From: Cytophagales bacterium
Lineage (GTDB): Bacteria > Bacteroidota > Bacteroidia > Cytophagales > Spirosomataceae
Direction of reading: 5' to 3'
DNA length: 40,933 bases
Assembly (NCBI GenBank): GCA_013298215.1
Contig: JAAFKE010000035.1
Location: 1-40,933, forward strand
Shown here: piece by piece, positions 1 to 7,519 of the stretch
Layout of the letters: each line of letters opens with the position of its first letter
How positions within the stretch are numbered: the first letter of the stretch is position 1
Translations under genes and position numbers: made by a program
The notes under the pieces: generated by a model
The model's database searches: none
What the model was told of the DNA's origin: nothing
Seen by the model: the letters and a program-made list of their open reading frames with translations, nothing else

Positions 1-108
1 TTTACAGCTAAAAACATATTAAAATTGGTACGAAATGAACCCAATACTATTTTTAATGAACAGTTTTGCCAACAATTTATACCACAAGACTTAATTAACG
101 CTGCATAA
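1..108 (+). CDS. 3' end of an unidentified protein gene
   Basis: Frame 1 is open from the window edge to a TAA at 106-108. It encodes 35 residues ending in the motif FIPQDLINAA. The beginning lies outside the window. The composition is protein-like, but no family can be named from so short a piece. The next gene starts 53 bases downstream in the same direction. Confidence 0.45.
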   Translation, partial: FTAKNILKLVRNEPNTIFNEQFCQQFIPQDLINAA

Positions 109-161
109 GTGGCACTCATATTGTTTTAAATTCATCAATAAACCTTTTCAAAAAAACGCTT

Positions 162-2600
162 ATGAAATCATTTATGTTCCTTGTTATTCTTTTCTGTGCG
201 GCTTTGGCACAGGCTCAAACCCCGAAAACGGGTGTAATTTCGGGAAAAATAGTGGATAAAAATACCCAAGAGGTGCTAATTGGGGCAGCCGTACAAATCG
301 AAGGTACAACCAACGGCGTTTCGAGCGACGTTGAAGGCGTTTTCAAACTCACCGTGCCAGTGGGCAGCGTAAACGTGAAGGCGAGCATTGTGGGTTACTT
401 GTCATTGACCAAATACAACGTCGTAGTAACTTCGGGCAACGCCAACACGCTCACTTTTGAGTTGGAAGAAGAAAAAAAGACCCTGGACGAGGTGGTGGTA
501 AAAACCAACCGCGCCACGGCCGCCGTAACGACCTTTGAAACGCCCAACTCCATTCAACGCCTCAGCACCGAAGAAATTCGCTCCAATCCAGGCGGCAATT
601 TCGACATTTCAAAAGTTATTCAGTCACTGCCAGGCGTGGGTGGCACCACGACTGGCGGCGGTTTTCGCAACGACATCATCATTCGCGGCGGTGCGCCCAA
701 CGAAAACGTGTATTATCTGGACGGCGTGGAGATTCCCGTCATCAACCATTTTTCGACGCAGGGTTCGGCGGGCGGGCCAGTGGGCATCTTGAACGTGTCG
801 TTTATTGAAGACGTTACGCTGTCGTCGAGTAGTTTTGATGCCCGCTACGACAACGCACTGGCTTCGGTGTTTCAATTTAAACAACGCGAGGGCAACCGCG
901 AGCGTTTTCAGGGCAACGTGCGCCTGAGCGCGTCGGAGTTGGCGGCTACCGTGGAAGGCCCGCTTGGCCCCAAAACCACTTTTTTGGCCTCGGCGCGGCG
1001 GTCGTATTTGCAGTTGCTTTTCAAACTCATTGACTTGCCAATTCGTCCCAATTACTGGGATTTTCAGTATAAAGTTACCCACAAACTCAACGCAAAAACC
1101 ACCCTCACGGCCCTCGGTGTGGGCGCAATTGACGATTTTCGGTTCGGGATTCCCCGCAAATCAACCCCCGAAAATACCTATACTTTGCGCTCCGTACCGA
1201 GCATTGAGCAGTGGAACTACACGGTTGGTTTTGCCCTTAAACGCCTCATTGACAAGGGCTACATCAACATTGCGTTGAGCCGAAATATGTTTGATAACGA
1301 GCTAAATCGGTTTGAAGACCAGAGCAAACCCAGCGAAGCCACGCGCATTTTGGGGTCAAATTCGCAGGAAATTGAAAACAAACTGCGCGTGGACGTAAAC
1401 AAGTTTGTAAACGGCTGGAAATTTGCGTTCGGGGGCGTGGCGCAGTACGTCAAGTACAACAACAATTTTAGGGCGCGGATTCGCAATGAAATAAGAGATA
1501 CCAGTGGGGCAGTGGTTCAGCCAGCGGTGCGGGTCAATTTCAACACGGCCATTGATTTCTTTCGGTTTGGCGCGTTTGGGCAGGTTTCCAAGGGCTTTTT
1601 GGACAACAAACTCAACCTTTCGGCGGGCATTCGCACGGATATGAACACCTTCATCAACAACGGCATAAACCCCCTCAACACGCTTTCGCCACGGCTGGCG
1701 CTGGCCTATTCTTTGAGCGAAAAATGGACGATTAACGCCTCGGTGGGTCGGTATTTCAAAACGCCGATTTATACCGTGCTGGGCTTCCGCAACGAAGCGG
1801 GCGCGTTGCTCAACAAAGACAACAAATACATCAACTCGAACCACTACGTGCTGGGACTGGAGTTTTTGCCCAAAACCACCACGCGCTTCACGCTCGAAGG
1901 CTTTTATAAACGTTACAACGACTACGCCGTGTCGGCCCGCGACGGCATTTCGTTGGCCAATCAGGGCGGCGATTTTGGGGCCATTGGCAATGAGCGCACT
2001 TTGAGCACGGGCAAAGGTCGCGCCTTTGGGTTTGAGGCGTTGTTCCAACAAAAATTGGTTAAAAACACCTTTGCCGTTTTATCTTACACCTTCGTTCGCA
2101 GCGAATTTTCAGGCAATTCGGGCCTACTTATTCCCTCGGCTTGGGACAATCGGCACTTGATTTCGGGCCTGTTTGGCCAAAAACTCAAGCGCAACTGGGA
2201 GTTGGGTTTGCGCTACCGTTTTGCGGGCGGTGCGCCCTTTACGCCCTTTGACTTGGCGGCTTCGCAGCGCAACTATTTGTCGCTCGGCACGGGCATTTTA
2301 GATTTCTCGCAGCTCAACAGCCAGCGGTTGGGGTCGTTCAACCAACTGGATTTCAGGATTGACAAAAAATACAACTACCGCCGCGCCACGCTCGATGTTT
2401 TCTTGGATTTGCAAAATATGCTGGGCTTCAAAAACCCCGCCGTGCCACGCTACACCTTCAAGCAAAACGAAACCGCGAGCGGCTTTTTAAGTACCGACAG
2501 CCAGCCCGTGCGTACCGACGGCAGCAACGCCATTCCGTTTTTGCTCACCGAAGGCAGCGGCAACGTGCTACCCACTTTGGGTTTTATTTTGGAGTTTTAA
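162..2600 (+). CDS. TonB-dependent outer-membrane receptor with carboxypeptidase-regulatory-like N-terminal domain
   Basis: The 812-residue protein is an outer-membrane beta-barrel transporter energised by TonB; its substrate is unknown. Residues 1-19 form a signal peptide ending at ALAQAQ. Residues about 24-110 are a CarboxypepD_reg-like beta-sandwich (GVISGKIVDKNTQEVLIGA), typical of Bacteroidota receptors. The plug domain follows at about 120-240, with the motifs IIIRGGAP and YYLDGVEIP. The rest is barrel, ending in the aromatic-terminated strand LGFILEF expected for BAM-dependent insertion. The SusC-type signature is absent and no SusD partner is adjacent, so it is a stand-alone receptor. 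The start is the first ATG and is followed directly by the signal peptide. It appears monocistronic. Confidence 0.93.
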   Translation: MKSFMFLVILFCAALAQAQTPKTGVISGKIVDKNTQEVLIGAAVQIEGTTNGVSSDVEGVFKLTVPVGSVNVKASIVGYLSLTKYNVVVTSGNANTLTFELEEEKKTLDEVVVKTNRATAAVTTFETPNSIQRLSTEEIRSNPGGNFDISKVIQSLPGVGGTTTGGGFRNDIIIRGGAPNENVYYLDGVEIPVINHFSTQGSAGGPVGILNVSFIEDVTLSSSSFDARYDNALASVFQFKQREGNRERFQGNVRLSASELAATVEGPLGPKTTFLASARRSYLQLLFKLIDLPIRPNYWDFQYKVTHKLNAKTTLTALGVGAIDDFRFGIPRKSTPENTYTLRSVPSIEQWNYTVGFALKRLIDKGYINIALSRNMFDNELNRFEDQSKPSEATRILGSNSQEIENKLRVDVNKFVNGWKFAFGGVAQYVKYNNNFRARIRNEIRDTSGAVVQPAVRVNFNTAIDFFRFGAFGQVSKGFLDNKLNLSAGIRTDMNTFINNGINPLNTLSPRLALAYSLSEKWTINASVGRYFKTPIYTVLGFRNEAGALLNKDNKYINSNHYVLGLEFLPKTTTRFTLEGFYKRYNDYAVSARDGISLANQGGDFGAIGNERTLSTGKGRAFGFEALFQQKLVKNTFAVLSYTFVRSEFSGNSGLLIPSAWDNRHLISGLFGQKLKRNWELGLRYRFAGGAPFTPFDLAASQRNYLSLGTGILDFSQLNSQRLGSFNQLDFRIDKKYNYRRATLDVFLDLQNMLGFKNPAVPRYTFKQNETASGFLSTDSQPVRTDGSNAIPFLLTEGSGNVLPTLGFILEF

Positions 2601-2628
2601 GGGGGAGTTGCGACGTAATGTTTGACGT

Positions 2629-2735
2629 TTCTAACGTTTTTTGCTACATTTTTAGCAAAGCGTTGGAAACGCCATTTTATATTTCGTATATAGCTCAACC
2701 GCAATTCGAGGCCAGCAGGAAAAGTGGATATTTTG
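2629..2735. repeat. Degenerate intergenic repeat, copy R1
   Basis: This stretch between the receptor and the next module is related to two others in the window (7060-7110 and 7213-7310). Shared blocks are TTTCTAACG, a T-run followed by GCTACATTT, GCGTTGnnnACGCCATT (itself a small dyad, GCGTTGgaaACGCC), then CTCAACC and GAGGCCAGCAGGAAAA, which matches GGAGCCAGGGAAAA in copy R2. I see no convincing reading frame in it, and its function is unknown. Confidence 0.55.
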
Positions 2736-2773
2736 ACGTAAATTTCGAAAACATACTTCCATAAAGGTATTCT

Positions 2774-2908
2774 ATGCACGACATCTATTCTTTATCCAAT
2801 TAAAACACCGCATATATCCAAACCTGTTATGGCGAATGTTGCAATTGCATTGATAGCAGTCGTCTGCAAGATTTTGAAAACCACCTTGCCGAAAAAGGCG
2901 AACTCACC
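2774..2908 (+). other. Apparent N-terminal coding extension of the next gene, interrupted by a TAA
   Basis: The only nearby ATG (2774) is in the same frame as the gene at 2909-3670. It reads MHDIYSLSN and then meets a TAA at 2801-2803. After that stop the frame stays open into the next gene with protein-like sequence, including the cysteine-rich piece CYGECCNCIDSS and then RLQDFENHLAEKGELTV. An AAAGG purine stretch lies just upstream of the ATG. The simplest reading is a nonsense mutation at codon 10 of a longer gene. Use of the GTG at 2909 as a natural start is the alternative. Confidence 0.5.
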
Positions 2909-3670
2909 GTGGCTGTCTTTACAGGTTTTGCCGTTAAAAGCTCGTTAGATGCAAAAATGTATTATTCGGGACGAGACCAGCACGATTTGGTGTTGTCTAA
3001 GATTTTGAAAGTAGGTGCGTATCTCAATGCCTATGAGCAGTTTGCCGATGCCGCGCAAAGAGAAGTTCATTTTAGTAAATTCAAAAACGAACGAACCGTT
3101 TTTGACGGCACTTTTACCGAAGGGCAAAAATTCAAATACCTCAATTTTAACAATGGCCAACTGGGTATTCCCGCCTTTGGCGATTTTACGCTGGCGTTTC
3201 CGTTGTCTCATTTTCAAGCAGATAAGCTTGTTTTCGTAAAGTACAACAGCCTGATTAGAAAAGAAACAGGCAGTACGCAGTGCCTTTATTTTACCGAAAA
3301 CAACGAATCGGTGTTGCTCGAAACGCTCGAAAAAGATTTGAGTACGTTGGCAGAGTGTAGGAAGTTGATTGTTTTGAAACAAAAAGAAGATTTAGGAAGT
3401 GGCACAGATATTGACCACAATTTGTTAGTATTGAGACCTTTTGCAAACGGCTCCAAACACCGCGACTACGTGGAGGCAATTGTTTGGCAACCGATAAACA
3501 TCAAAAATGGGGTACGTTTGCGGAGCGAAAAAGAACGTTTTGAGGCATTGATTGACGAAATTACCAATCCAAGAGTTAAACTGGGCGCGGAAGTGAAAAA
3601 TATAACCGAATTGCTAACATTGATAAATCGCTACGAAAACGACGAACTACTGGCCACCGAACTGATTTAG
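2909..3670 (+). CDS. Uncharacterised protein, first gene of a three-gene ATPase module
   Basis: The open frame gives 253 residues from a GTG start; no family is recognised. It has no signal peptide or membrane segment and looks like a mixed alpha/beta cytoplasmic protein. The frame extends upstream without interruption to a TAA at 2801-2803, so the functional N-terminus may be lost or may lie further upstream at the ATG at 2774. The stop at 3668-3670 is followed after only 3 bases by the ATG of the next gene, and that gene overlaps the ATPase gene, so the three are almost certainly co-transcribed. By position it may be a substrate, adaptor or effector of the KGGVGR ATPase; that is inference. 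Confidence 0.7.
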   Translation: MAVFTGFAVKSSLDAKMYYSGRDQHDLVLSKILKVGAYLNAYEQFADAAQREVHFSKFKNERTVFDGTFTEGQKFKYLNFNNGQLGIPAFGDFTLAFPLSHFQADKLVFVKYNSLIRKETGSTQCLYFTENNESVLLETLEKDLSTLAECRKLIVLKQKEDLGSGTDIDHNLLVLRPFANGSKHRDYVEAIVWQPINIKNGVRLRSEKERFEALIDEITNPRVKLGAEVKNITELLTLINRYENDELLATELI

Positions 3671-3673
3671 AAC

Positions 3674-4231
3674 ATGAATTTTGAACTCATTGCAGCTACC
3701 ATGACCGACGGGTACGGCATTGTAGCCGACAACCACGGCGAAGTGTATTTGGTGAAACCGCCCTTTGGTTTTTATGGCAAATACCATTTGTCTTACGAAC
3801 AAATCGAACCAACCATTGCCCAATTTGGATTTACGAGATTGGGCGAGACATACCCTTCTTGGGATGCCGTTTTTGAACGATTGCGACAAATAGCGTGGCA
3901 AGCCCGCCGCGAAGTAGGCGACACAAATACCACCATTTCTGACGAGGACAAAAAAGCGTTTTTTCGGAGCATACCCGCTGGTTTTTTGGTAGGAACGGTC
4001 GAAAAATTAGAAAGTTACCTAACTAAGGGAGATTTTTACAGCGTTGTTTTGATGGGAGAAGCGTTGTTAGAAAATAAAAATCTAATTAAAAAAGAAATTC
4101 TTTACGCTCAGGTAAAAGCGGCGATTGAAAAAGCAAAGGATAAACGGCAGGAATTAATTTCTTCTCGTTTCAGTAACCTCAAGCCCGAAAATGCGGACAA
4201 AAAACGCCAGTTTACTCTTGACATCCAATGA
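3674..4231 (+). CDS. Uncharacterised 185-residue protein, second gene of the ATPase module
   Basis: No family is recognised. The first half (about 1-85) looks like a small beta-rich fold (YGIVADNHGEVYLVKPPFG) followed by a tryptophan-containing helix. The second half (about 95-180) is helical and charged, with an alpha-hairpin character (SYLTKGDFYSVVLMGEALLE, then AQVKAAIEKAKDKRQEL), perhaps a TPR-like helical pair. It starts 3 bases after the preceding stop, and its TGA overlaps the ATG of the ATPase gene by four bases (ATGA), implying translational coupling. It has no signal peptide, so a cytoplasmic protein working with the ATPase is likely. This is deduced from context only. Confidence 0.8.
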   Translation: MNFELIAATMTDGYGIVADNHGEVYLVKPPFGFYGKYHLSYEQIEPTIAQFGFTRLGETYPSWDAVFERLRQIAWQARREVGDTNTTISDEDKKAFFRSIPAGFLVGTVEKLESYLTKGDFYSVVLMGEALLENKNLIKKEILYAQVKAAIEKAKDKRQELISSRFSNLKPENADKKRQFTLDIQ

Positions 4232-5766
4232 AAACCATTACGTTTTACTCTTTTAAAGGTGGCGTAGGACGCTCGCTGATGCTCTCAAACATGGCACTTT
4301 GGCTGGCCGATGAAATGAAAGCCAAAGTATGCGTGATTGACTTTGATTTAGAAGCCCCAGGTTTGCACCACAAATTTGAAGACCTACAAAACCCCGCCGA
4401 CCAAGCGCGTTTGGCCAGCACAGATGGCATTGTAGAGTACATAGACGAGTTCAAACAAACGGGCCGACCACCAGCCGATTTTAAGCGTTTTTATCTGCCC
4501 TTCAAAACCAAAAAAGGCAATCCCATCAGCCTTATCCCTGCGGGAAATCTGCAAAAAGCCGATTATTGGCGCAAGTTGTTTGACATCAATTGGCAGCAAT
4601 TGTTTGAATACGACCCTGCCACAGGTTACAGCAACGGGTTTTTGCTGCTCGAAGACCTCAAAGGGCGCATAGAAAATGAATTAGCCCCCGATTTTCTGCT
4701 GATTGACTCCCGCACGGGCTTGACCGAAATAGCCACCATTACGCTCAAACTTTTGGCCGATAAGGTGATATTGATGGGCATCAACAACCCCGAAAATAAG
4801 GACGGACTATATTGGGTATTGCGCAATCTGTACGCCGACCCCAATAGCCGCGAGTTGCCCTACCACCTGGTACTCAACCGCGTACCGATGCAGCAGGGCC
4901 TTGTAAGAAATACAAAAGACCCTCGCGAAAAAAAAATAAGTGCGGAGTTCTTGGAACGCTTCAAAGACTTTGCTGCGCCCGACGACCTCGCCAAACGTTT
5001 CTCCATTGTCCACGCCGACGATGAACTGGCCTTTGGTGAAAAACTCCAAGAAGGATTTTACGTAGAATCTCAACCCAAAGTACAAACCCGCAAAGATTAC
5101 TGGGATGTATTTACCCAAGTAACCAAAGACTATTTTAGGGCTGACCAATGGGCTTTGTTTGAAAACAAACGCCGAGCCTACGAACTGTATTACCAAGCAA
5201 GATTTGATACCACAGAAACACAAGCAAGAATTGAGTTAATGAATAAAGCCATTGGCCATTGTAACTATGATGCCTTTTTGTTCAACTATCGTTTTGTGCA
5301 ACTGCGTAAATCTAATCAAGACAGAGCCGCATTGAGTGATATTAAAAAAGCGATTGAACTTGATCCTGACGAAGCTTCGTGGCATTCTAATTTGGGCAAT
5401 ATATACTATTCTCAACTAAATTACGCCTCAGCCATTTCCGCTTACCAGAAGGCCATTGAGATAGAACCTGATTACCACGATGCATGGTATAGTTTAGGCA
5501 ATGCCTACGCTTCTCAACAAAAATATGACTTGTCAATTGCTGCCTACCACAAGGCCATCGTCATAAAACCTGATTACTGTGATGCATTATATAACTTGGC
5601 TTGTATCTATGCCCTACTTAACCAAAAAGAAGAAGCACTGCATTGGTTGAAGGATGCACTGGAGAAAGGATGGTCATCTCTGCAATATGTCCAAGAAGAC
5701 AATGACTGGGTGTCTTTGAGAGATGATGCTGATTTCAAGGCGTTGTTGGCGCAATTTACTTCATAG
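4228..5766 (+). CDS. MinD/ParA-like P-loop ATPase (KGGVGR variant) fused to TPR repeats
   Basis: The 512-residue cytoplasmic protein opens with a deviant Walker A motif, FYSFKGGVGRS (residues 6-16). It keeps the signature lysine (K10) but has Arg where MinD/ParA proteins have the second lysine. The switch motif is VIDFDLEAPG (about 38-47), and a Walker B-like strand FLLIDSRTG sits near residue 155. From about 370 to the end there are TPR units (ASWHSNLGNIYYSQLNYASA; YHDAWYSLGNAYASQQKYDL) and a terminal TPR-like cap. ATPases with this KGGVGR variant occur in putative conflict and signalling operons together with TPR or effector modules. Its ATG overlaps the upstream stop. It probably couples ATP hydrolysis to assembly on the TPR scaffold; the role is unproven. 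Confidence 0.88.
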   Translation: MKTITFYSFKGGVGRSLMLSNMALWLADEMKAKVCVIDFDLEAPGLHHKFEDLQNPADQARLASTDGIVEYIDEFKQTGRPPADFKRFYLPFKTKKGNPISLIPAGNLQKADYWRKLFDINWQQLFEYDPATGYSNGFLLLEDLKGRIENELAPDFLLIDSRTGLTEIATITLKLLADKVILMGINNPENKDGLYWVLRNLYADPNSRELPYHLVLNRVPMQQGLVRNTKDPREKKISAEFLERFKDFAAPDDLAKRFSIVHADDELAFGEKLQEGFYVESQPKVQTRKDYWDVFTQVTKDYFRADQWALFENKRRAYELYYQARFDTTETQARIELMNKAIGHCNYDAFLFNYRFVQLRKSNQDRAALSDIKKAIELDPDEASWHSNLGNIYYSQLNYASAISAYQKAIEIEPDYHDAWYSLGNAYASQQKYDLSIAAYHKAIVIKPDYCDALYNLACIYALLNQKEEALHWLKDALEKGWSSLQYVQEDNDWVSLRDDADFKALLAQFTS

Positions 5767-5769
5767 TTC

Positions 5770-5788
5770 TGCTCGGTCATAACGAGCA
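5770..5788. terminator. Small hairpin between convergent genes
   Basis: TGCTCG and CGAGCA form a 6-bp stem with a 7-base loop immediately after the ATPase stop codon. No T-run follows on the + strand, so this is a weak candidate for the end of the module transcript. Confidence 0.3.
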
Positions 5789-5806
5789 ATAAGCAAAAAA
5801 AACACC

Positions 5807-6303
5807 TCAATTACCCCCTCCAAACTGCGTCTTAAATACAGTACCACCATCGGCCTTGAAGCCTGCATCAAGTGTTACACTTTTCCCTGCTCTATAATGG
5901 CCGTACCCGTGATTTTGTTGGTGGCTGTGATTGTGCCTGTGGTGGCGTTTACCTGTTTCGTAACTGTACCAGAGTTAATGTCATCTGATGGCGAATTTAT
6001 ACTTGTCAGAATCAAACTATTTGCGCAGGCGGTAAATATAATTTTTGAAAATCCATTGGGATTGCTATTATCGTTTTCCGAAATTACGGTCAATCCATCT
6101 GAATCTGCCAATGTTAAGTATGTATCTAATTCCACACTGAAACTAACGGTTACGGGCGTACTCGTGGTGATAGGAACATCCGTACCCGCACCATAGCCAG
6201 GGTCGGCATCAATAAAGTATTCGATTTTATTGATGTTTTGGGCATTTACCGATGCAACAAGGCACAAAGTGGCAAAGACACAGAAGGTAAATATTTTTTT
6301 CAT
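5807..6303 (-). pseudogene. Secreted protein with 3-coathanger-type C-terminus, frameshifted
   Basis: The open frame (142 residues, stop at 5875) starts with a clear signal peptide, MKKIFTFCVFATLCLVASVNAQ, and the phrase KIEYFIDADPGYG common in Bacteroidota secreted proteins. Near its end is SGTVTKQVNATTGTITATNK, and it finishes IIEQGKV and stop. If one A is added to the A4 run (T4 on the + strand, 5881-5884), the frame continues as GKSVTLDAGFKADGG and TVFKTQFGGGN to a stop at 5807-5809. That is the typical cell-surface C-terminal module of these proteins, and nearly the same words occur in the fragment at 7122-7220. A single-base loss, real or from sequencing, therefore removes the last 24 residues. 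Confidence 0.75.
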
Positions 6304-6316
6304 TTTGATAATTCGT

Positions 6317-6324
6317 TATATTTG
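6317..6324 (+). promoter_or_regulatory. Putative -7 promoter element for the toxin-antitoxin operon
   Basis: TATATTTG matches the Bacteroidota -7 consensus TAnnTTTG exactly and lies 14 bases before the antitoxin ATG. No TTTG at the usual -33 spacing is evident. The two divergent genes are separated by only 35 bases, so both promoters must be packed into this gap. Confidence 0.4.
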
Positions 6325-6338
6325 TAAAAACTGAAATA

Positions 6339-6557
6339 ATGGAAACGCTCACGATTGAACTAAAAAACCCCAATGCTAAAAAACTCCTTGAAGATTTGGC
6401 AGATTTAGATTTGATTTCAATTCTAAAAACTTCTTCTTGGATGGAGCGTTGGCAAAAACTATCTGCTTCACTACCTGACGTTTCCGAAATATCAGACAAC
6501 GATATTTTAGAGGAAATTCAGGCTTACAGAAATAAAAAAAATGATACCATCCAATGA
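6339..6557 (+). CDS. Antitoxin of a PIN-domain toxin-antitoxin pair
   Basis: The 72-residue protein reads METLTIELKNPNAKKLLEDL at the start and continues into a helical second half. This matches small antitoxins found before PIN-domain toxins in Bacteroidota, which have a short N-terminal strand followed by helices that wrap the toxin. The stop codon overlaps the toxin ATG by four bases (ATGA), the usual coupled arrangement. The assignment rests on size, context and the PIN gene behind it. The antitoxin frame is intact although the toxin is broken. Confidence 0.8.
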   Translation: METLTIELKNPNAKKLLEDLADLDLISILKTSSWMERWQKLSASLPDVSEISDNDILEEIQAYRNKKNDTIQ

Positions 6558-6961
6558 GAATCGTTATTGATACAAACCTCTATATCAGTGCTTTAATCAA
6601 TGACAATTCTCGTAAACGACTTGATATTGTTTTGGCCAACAAATCCTTTGATATATTGGTAAGCGATGCCCTATTGCAATAGCTAATCGGAGTAGCCAAT
6701 CGTTCCAGATTCAGAAAATATGTTACTGTCCTTCAAACCGAAATTTTTATTCAGCTGATGATGGAGAGGGCTACATTCATAGAAACTATTTCTGAGGTAA
6801 AATTTAGCCCCGACCCCAAAGACGATTTTCTGTTAGTGCTTTGCCTTGACGGTGAAGCAGATTATTTATTGACTGGCGATAAAATTGACCTACTCGACCT
6901 CAAAAGTTTTCATAAAACCCAAATCATCACGCTCTCAACATTCCTCGCTATCCATTCCTAA
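6554..6961 (+). pseudogene. PIN-domain toxin (VapC-like) with a stop at a catalytic codon
   Basis: Reading from the ATG that overlaps the antitoxin stop gives MRIVIDTNLYISALI, with the first conserved PIN aspartate at residue 6. The text runs to SDALLQ and then a TAG at 6680-6682. It continues in the same frame as LIGVANRSRFRKY and later DPKDDF and DYLLTGD, to a TAA at 6959-6961. In this PIN toxin family (COG1569 type) the expected sequence is LLxELxxVLxRxKF, and the stop sits exactly on the conserved Glu. One G-to-T change would convert GAG to TAG. Without readthrough only 42 residues are made, so nuclease activity should be lost. Confidence 0.85.
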
Positions 6962-7059
6962 TTATTCCCCCGCACCGTTACGCTTACATTGAGTGGCGTT
7001 GAAGAATTACCTACATCTGCCGCCCCCGATTTGTCATCGGGTTTTGTAAATTGTGGCAT
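6958..7059 (-). pseudogene. Fragment of a secreted-protein gene (C-terminal end)
   Basis: On the minus strand an open stretch reads PQFTKPDDKSGAADVGNSS and then TPLNVSVTVRGNN to a stop at 6958-6960. This is Ser/Thr/Asn-rich, like the end of an extracellular beta-domain. The open text begins where the intergenic repeat copy at 7060-7110 ends, and no start codon is present. The stop overlaps that of the convergent PIN gene. I read it as the tail of a decayed gene; evidence is limited to the coding-like text. Confidence 0.35.
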
Positions 7060-7110
7060 TTCTAACGCTTTTTGGCACACTTTTAATACGGCATTAGAAA
7101 CATTATTCCC
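7060..7110. repeat. Degenerate intergenic repeat, copy R3
   Basis: TTTCTAACGCTTTTTGGCAC and the following ACTTTTAATACGGCATTAG align base by base with copy R1 at 2629 (TTTCTAACG, T-run, ACAnTTTTA, then GGAAAC versus AGAAAC). Only the first half of the element is present. It sits between two gene fragments. Confidence 0.45.
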
Positions 7111-7121
7111 CTAATCTCACC

Positions 7122-7220
7122 TCAATTACACCCGCCAAACTGCGTCTTAAACACAGTGCCACCATCGGCTTTGAAGCCAGGGTTGAGCGTGATGCTTTTT
7201 CCTGCTTGGTAGGTTACGTT
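7122..7220 (-). pseudogene. Fragment encoding a 3-coathanger-type C-terminus
   Basis: The minus strand reads NVTYQAGKSITLNPGFKADG and then GTVFKTQFGGCN and a stop at 7122-7124. This is the same C-terminal module that the frameshifted gene at 5807-6303 would have, here ending in the usual GGCN. The frame has no start and disappears at the boundary with repeat copy R2, so only the last 32 or so codons of a former gene remain. The two modules lie 1.3 kb apart in the same orientation, suggesting an old tandem duplication of such genes. Confidence 0.65.
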
Positions 7221-7310
7221 TATTTGCTGCTACATTTCTTAACACGGCGTTGCAGACGCCATTCTGTTTTCGCCTCAACGGTAGGTTGGAGCCAGGGAAA
7301 AATAGAAAAT
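7213..7310. repeat. Degenerate intergenic repeat, copy R2
   Basis: This contains TTGCTGCTACATTTCTTAAC, GGCGTTGCAGACGCCATT, CTCAACGG and GGTTGGAGCCAGGGAAAAAT, collinear with copy R1. The GGCGTTGcagACGCC dyad is the best-conserved piece. From 7311 to the next gene at 7520 I see no reliable gene or signal, only weak open frames. Confidence 0.5.
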
Positions 7311-7519
7311 ATTCAAAAGAATGGATAAAAACTACTCTTTTTTGTATTTCTTTGTATCCGATAATGTTAATGCAGCACGAATGCTCACACTCACTACTCT
7401 GCGCCCGACAGGTGTTAGCGCCGTCATCGTTTCTGGTGCGGTTCAAAGTGATGTGAGTGTCCGTAGTTTAAAATCATTACCTATTTTTATTTATACTTCA
7501 ATTTTAATTAAACCACTAA

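Noticed and set aside
1356-2051. 231-codon minus-strand frame inside the first TonB receptor
   Set aside because: It is antisense to a recognised beta-barrel with no motif or start context; treated as a shadow.
2597-2779. 60-codon minus-strand frame after the first receptor
   Set aside because: It coincides with the intergenic repeat copy R1 and has no coding character.
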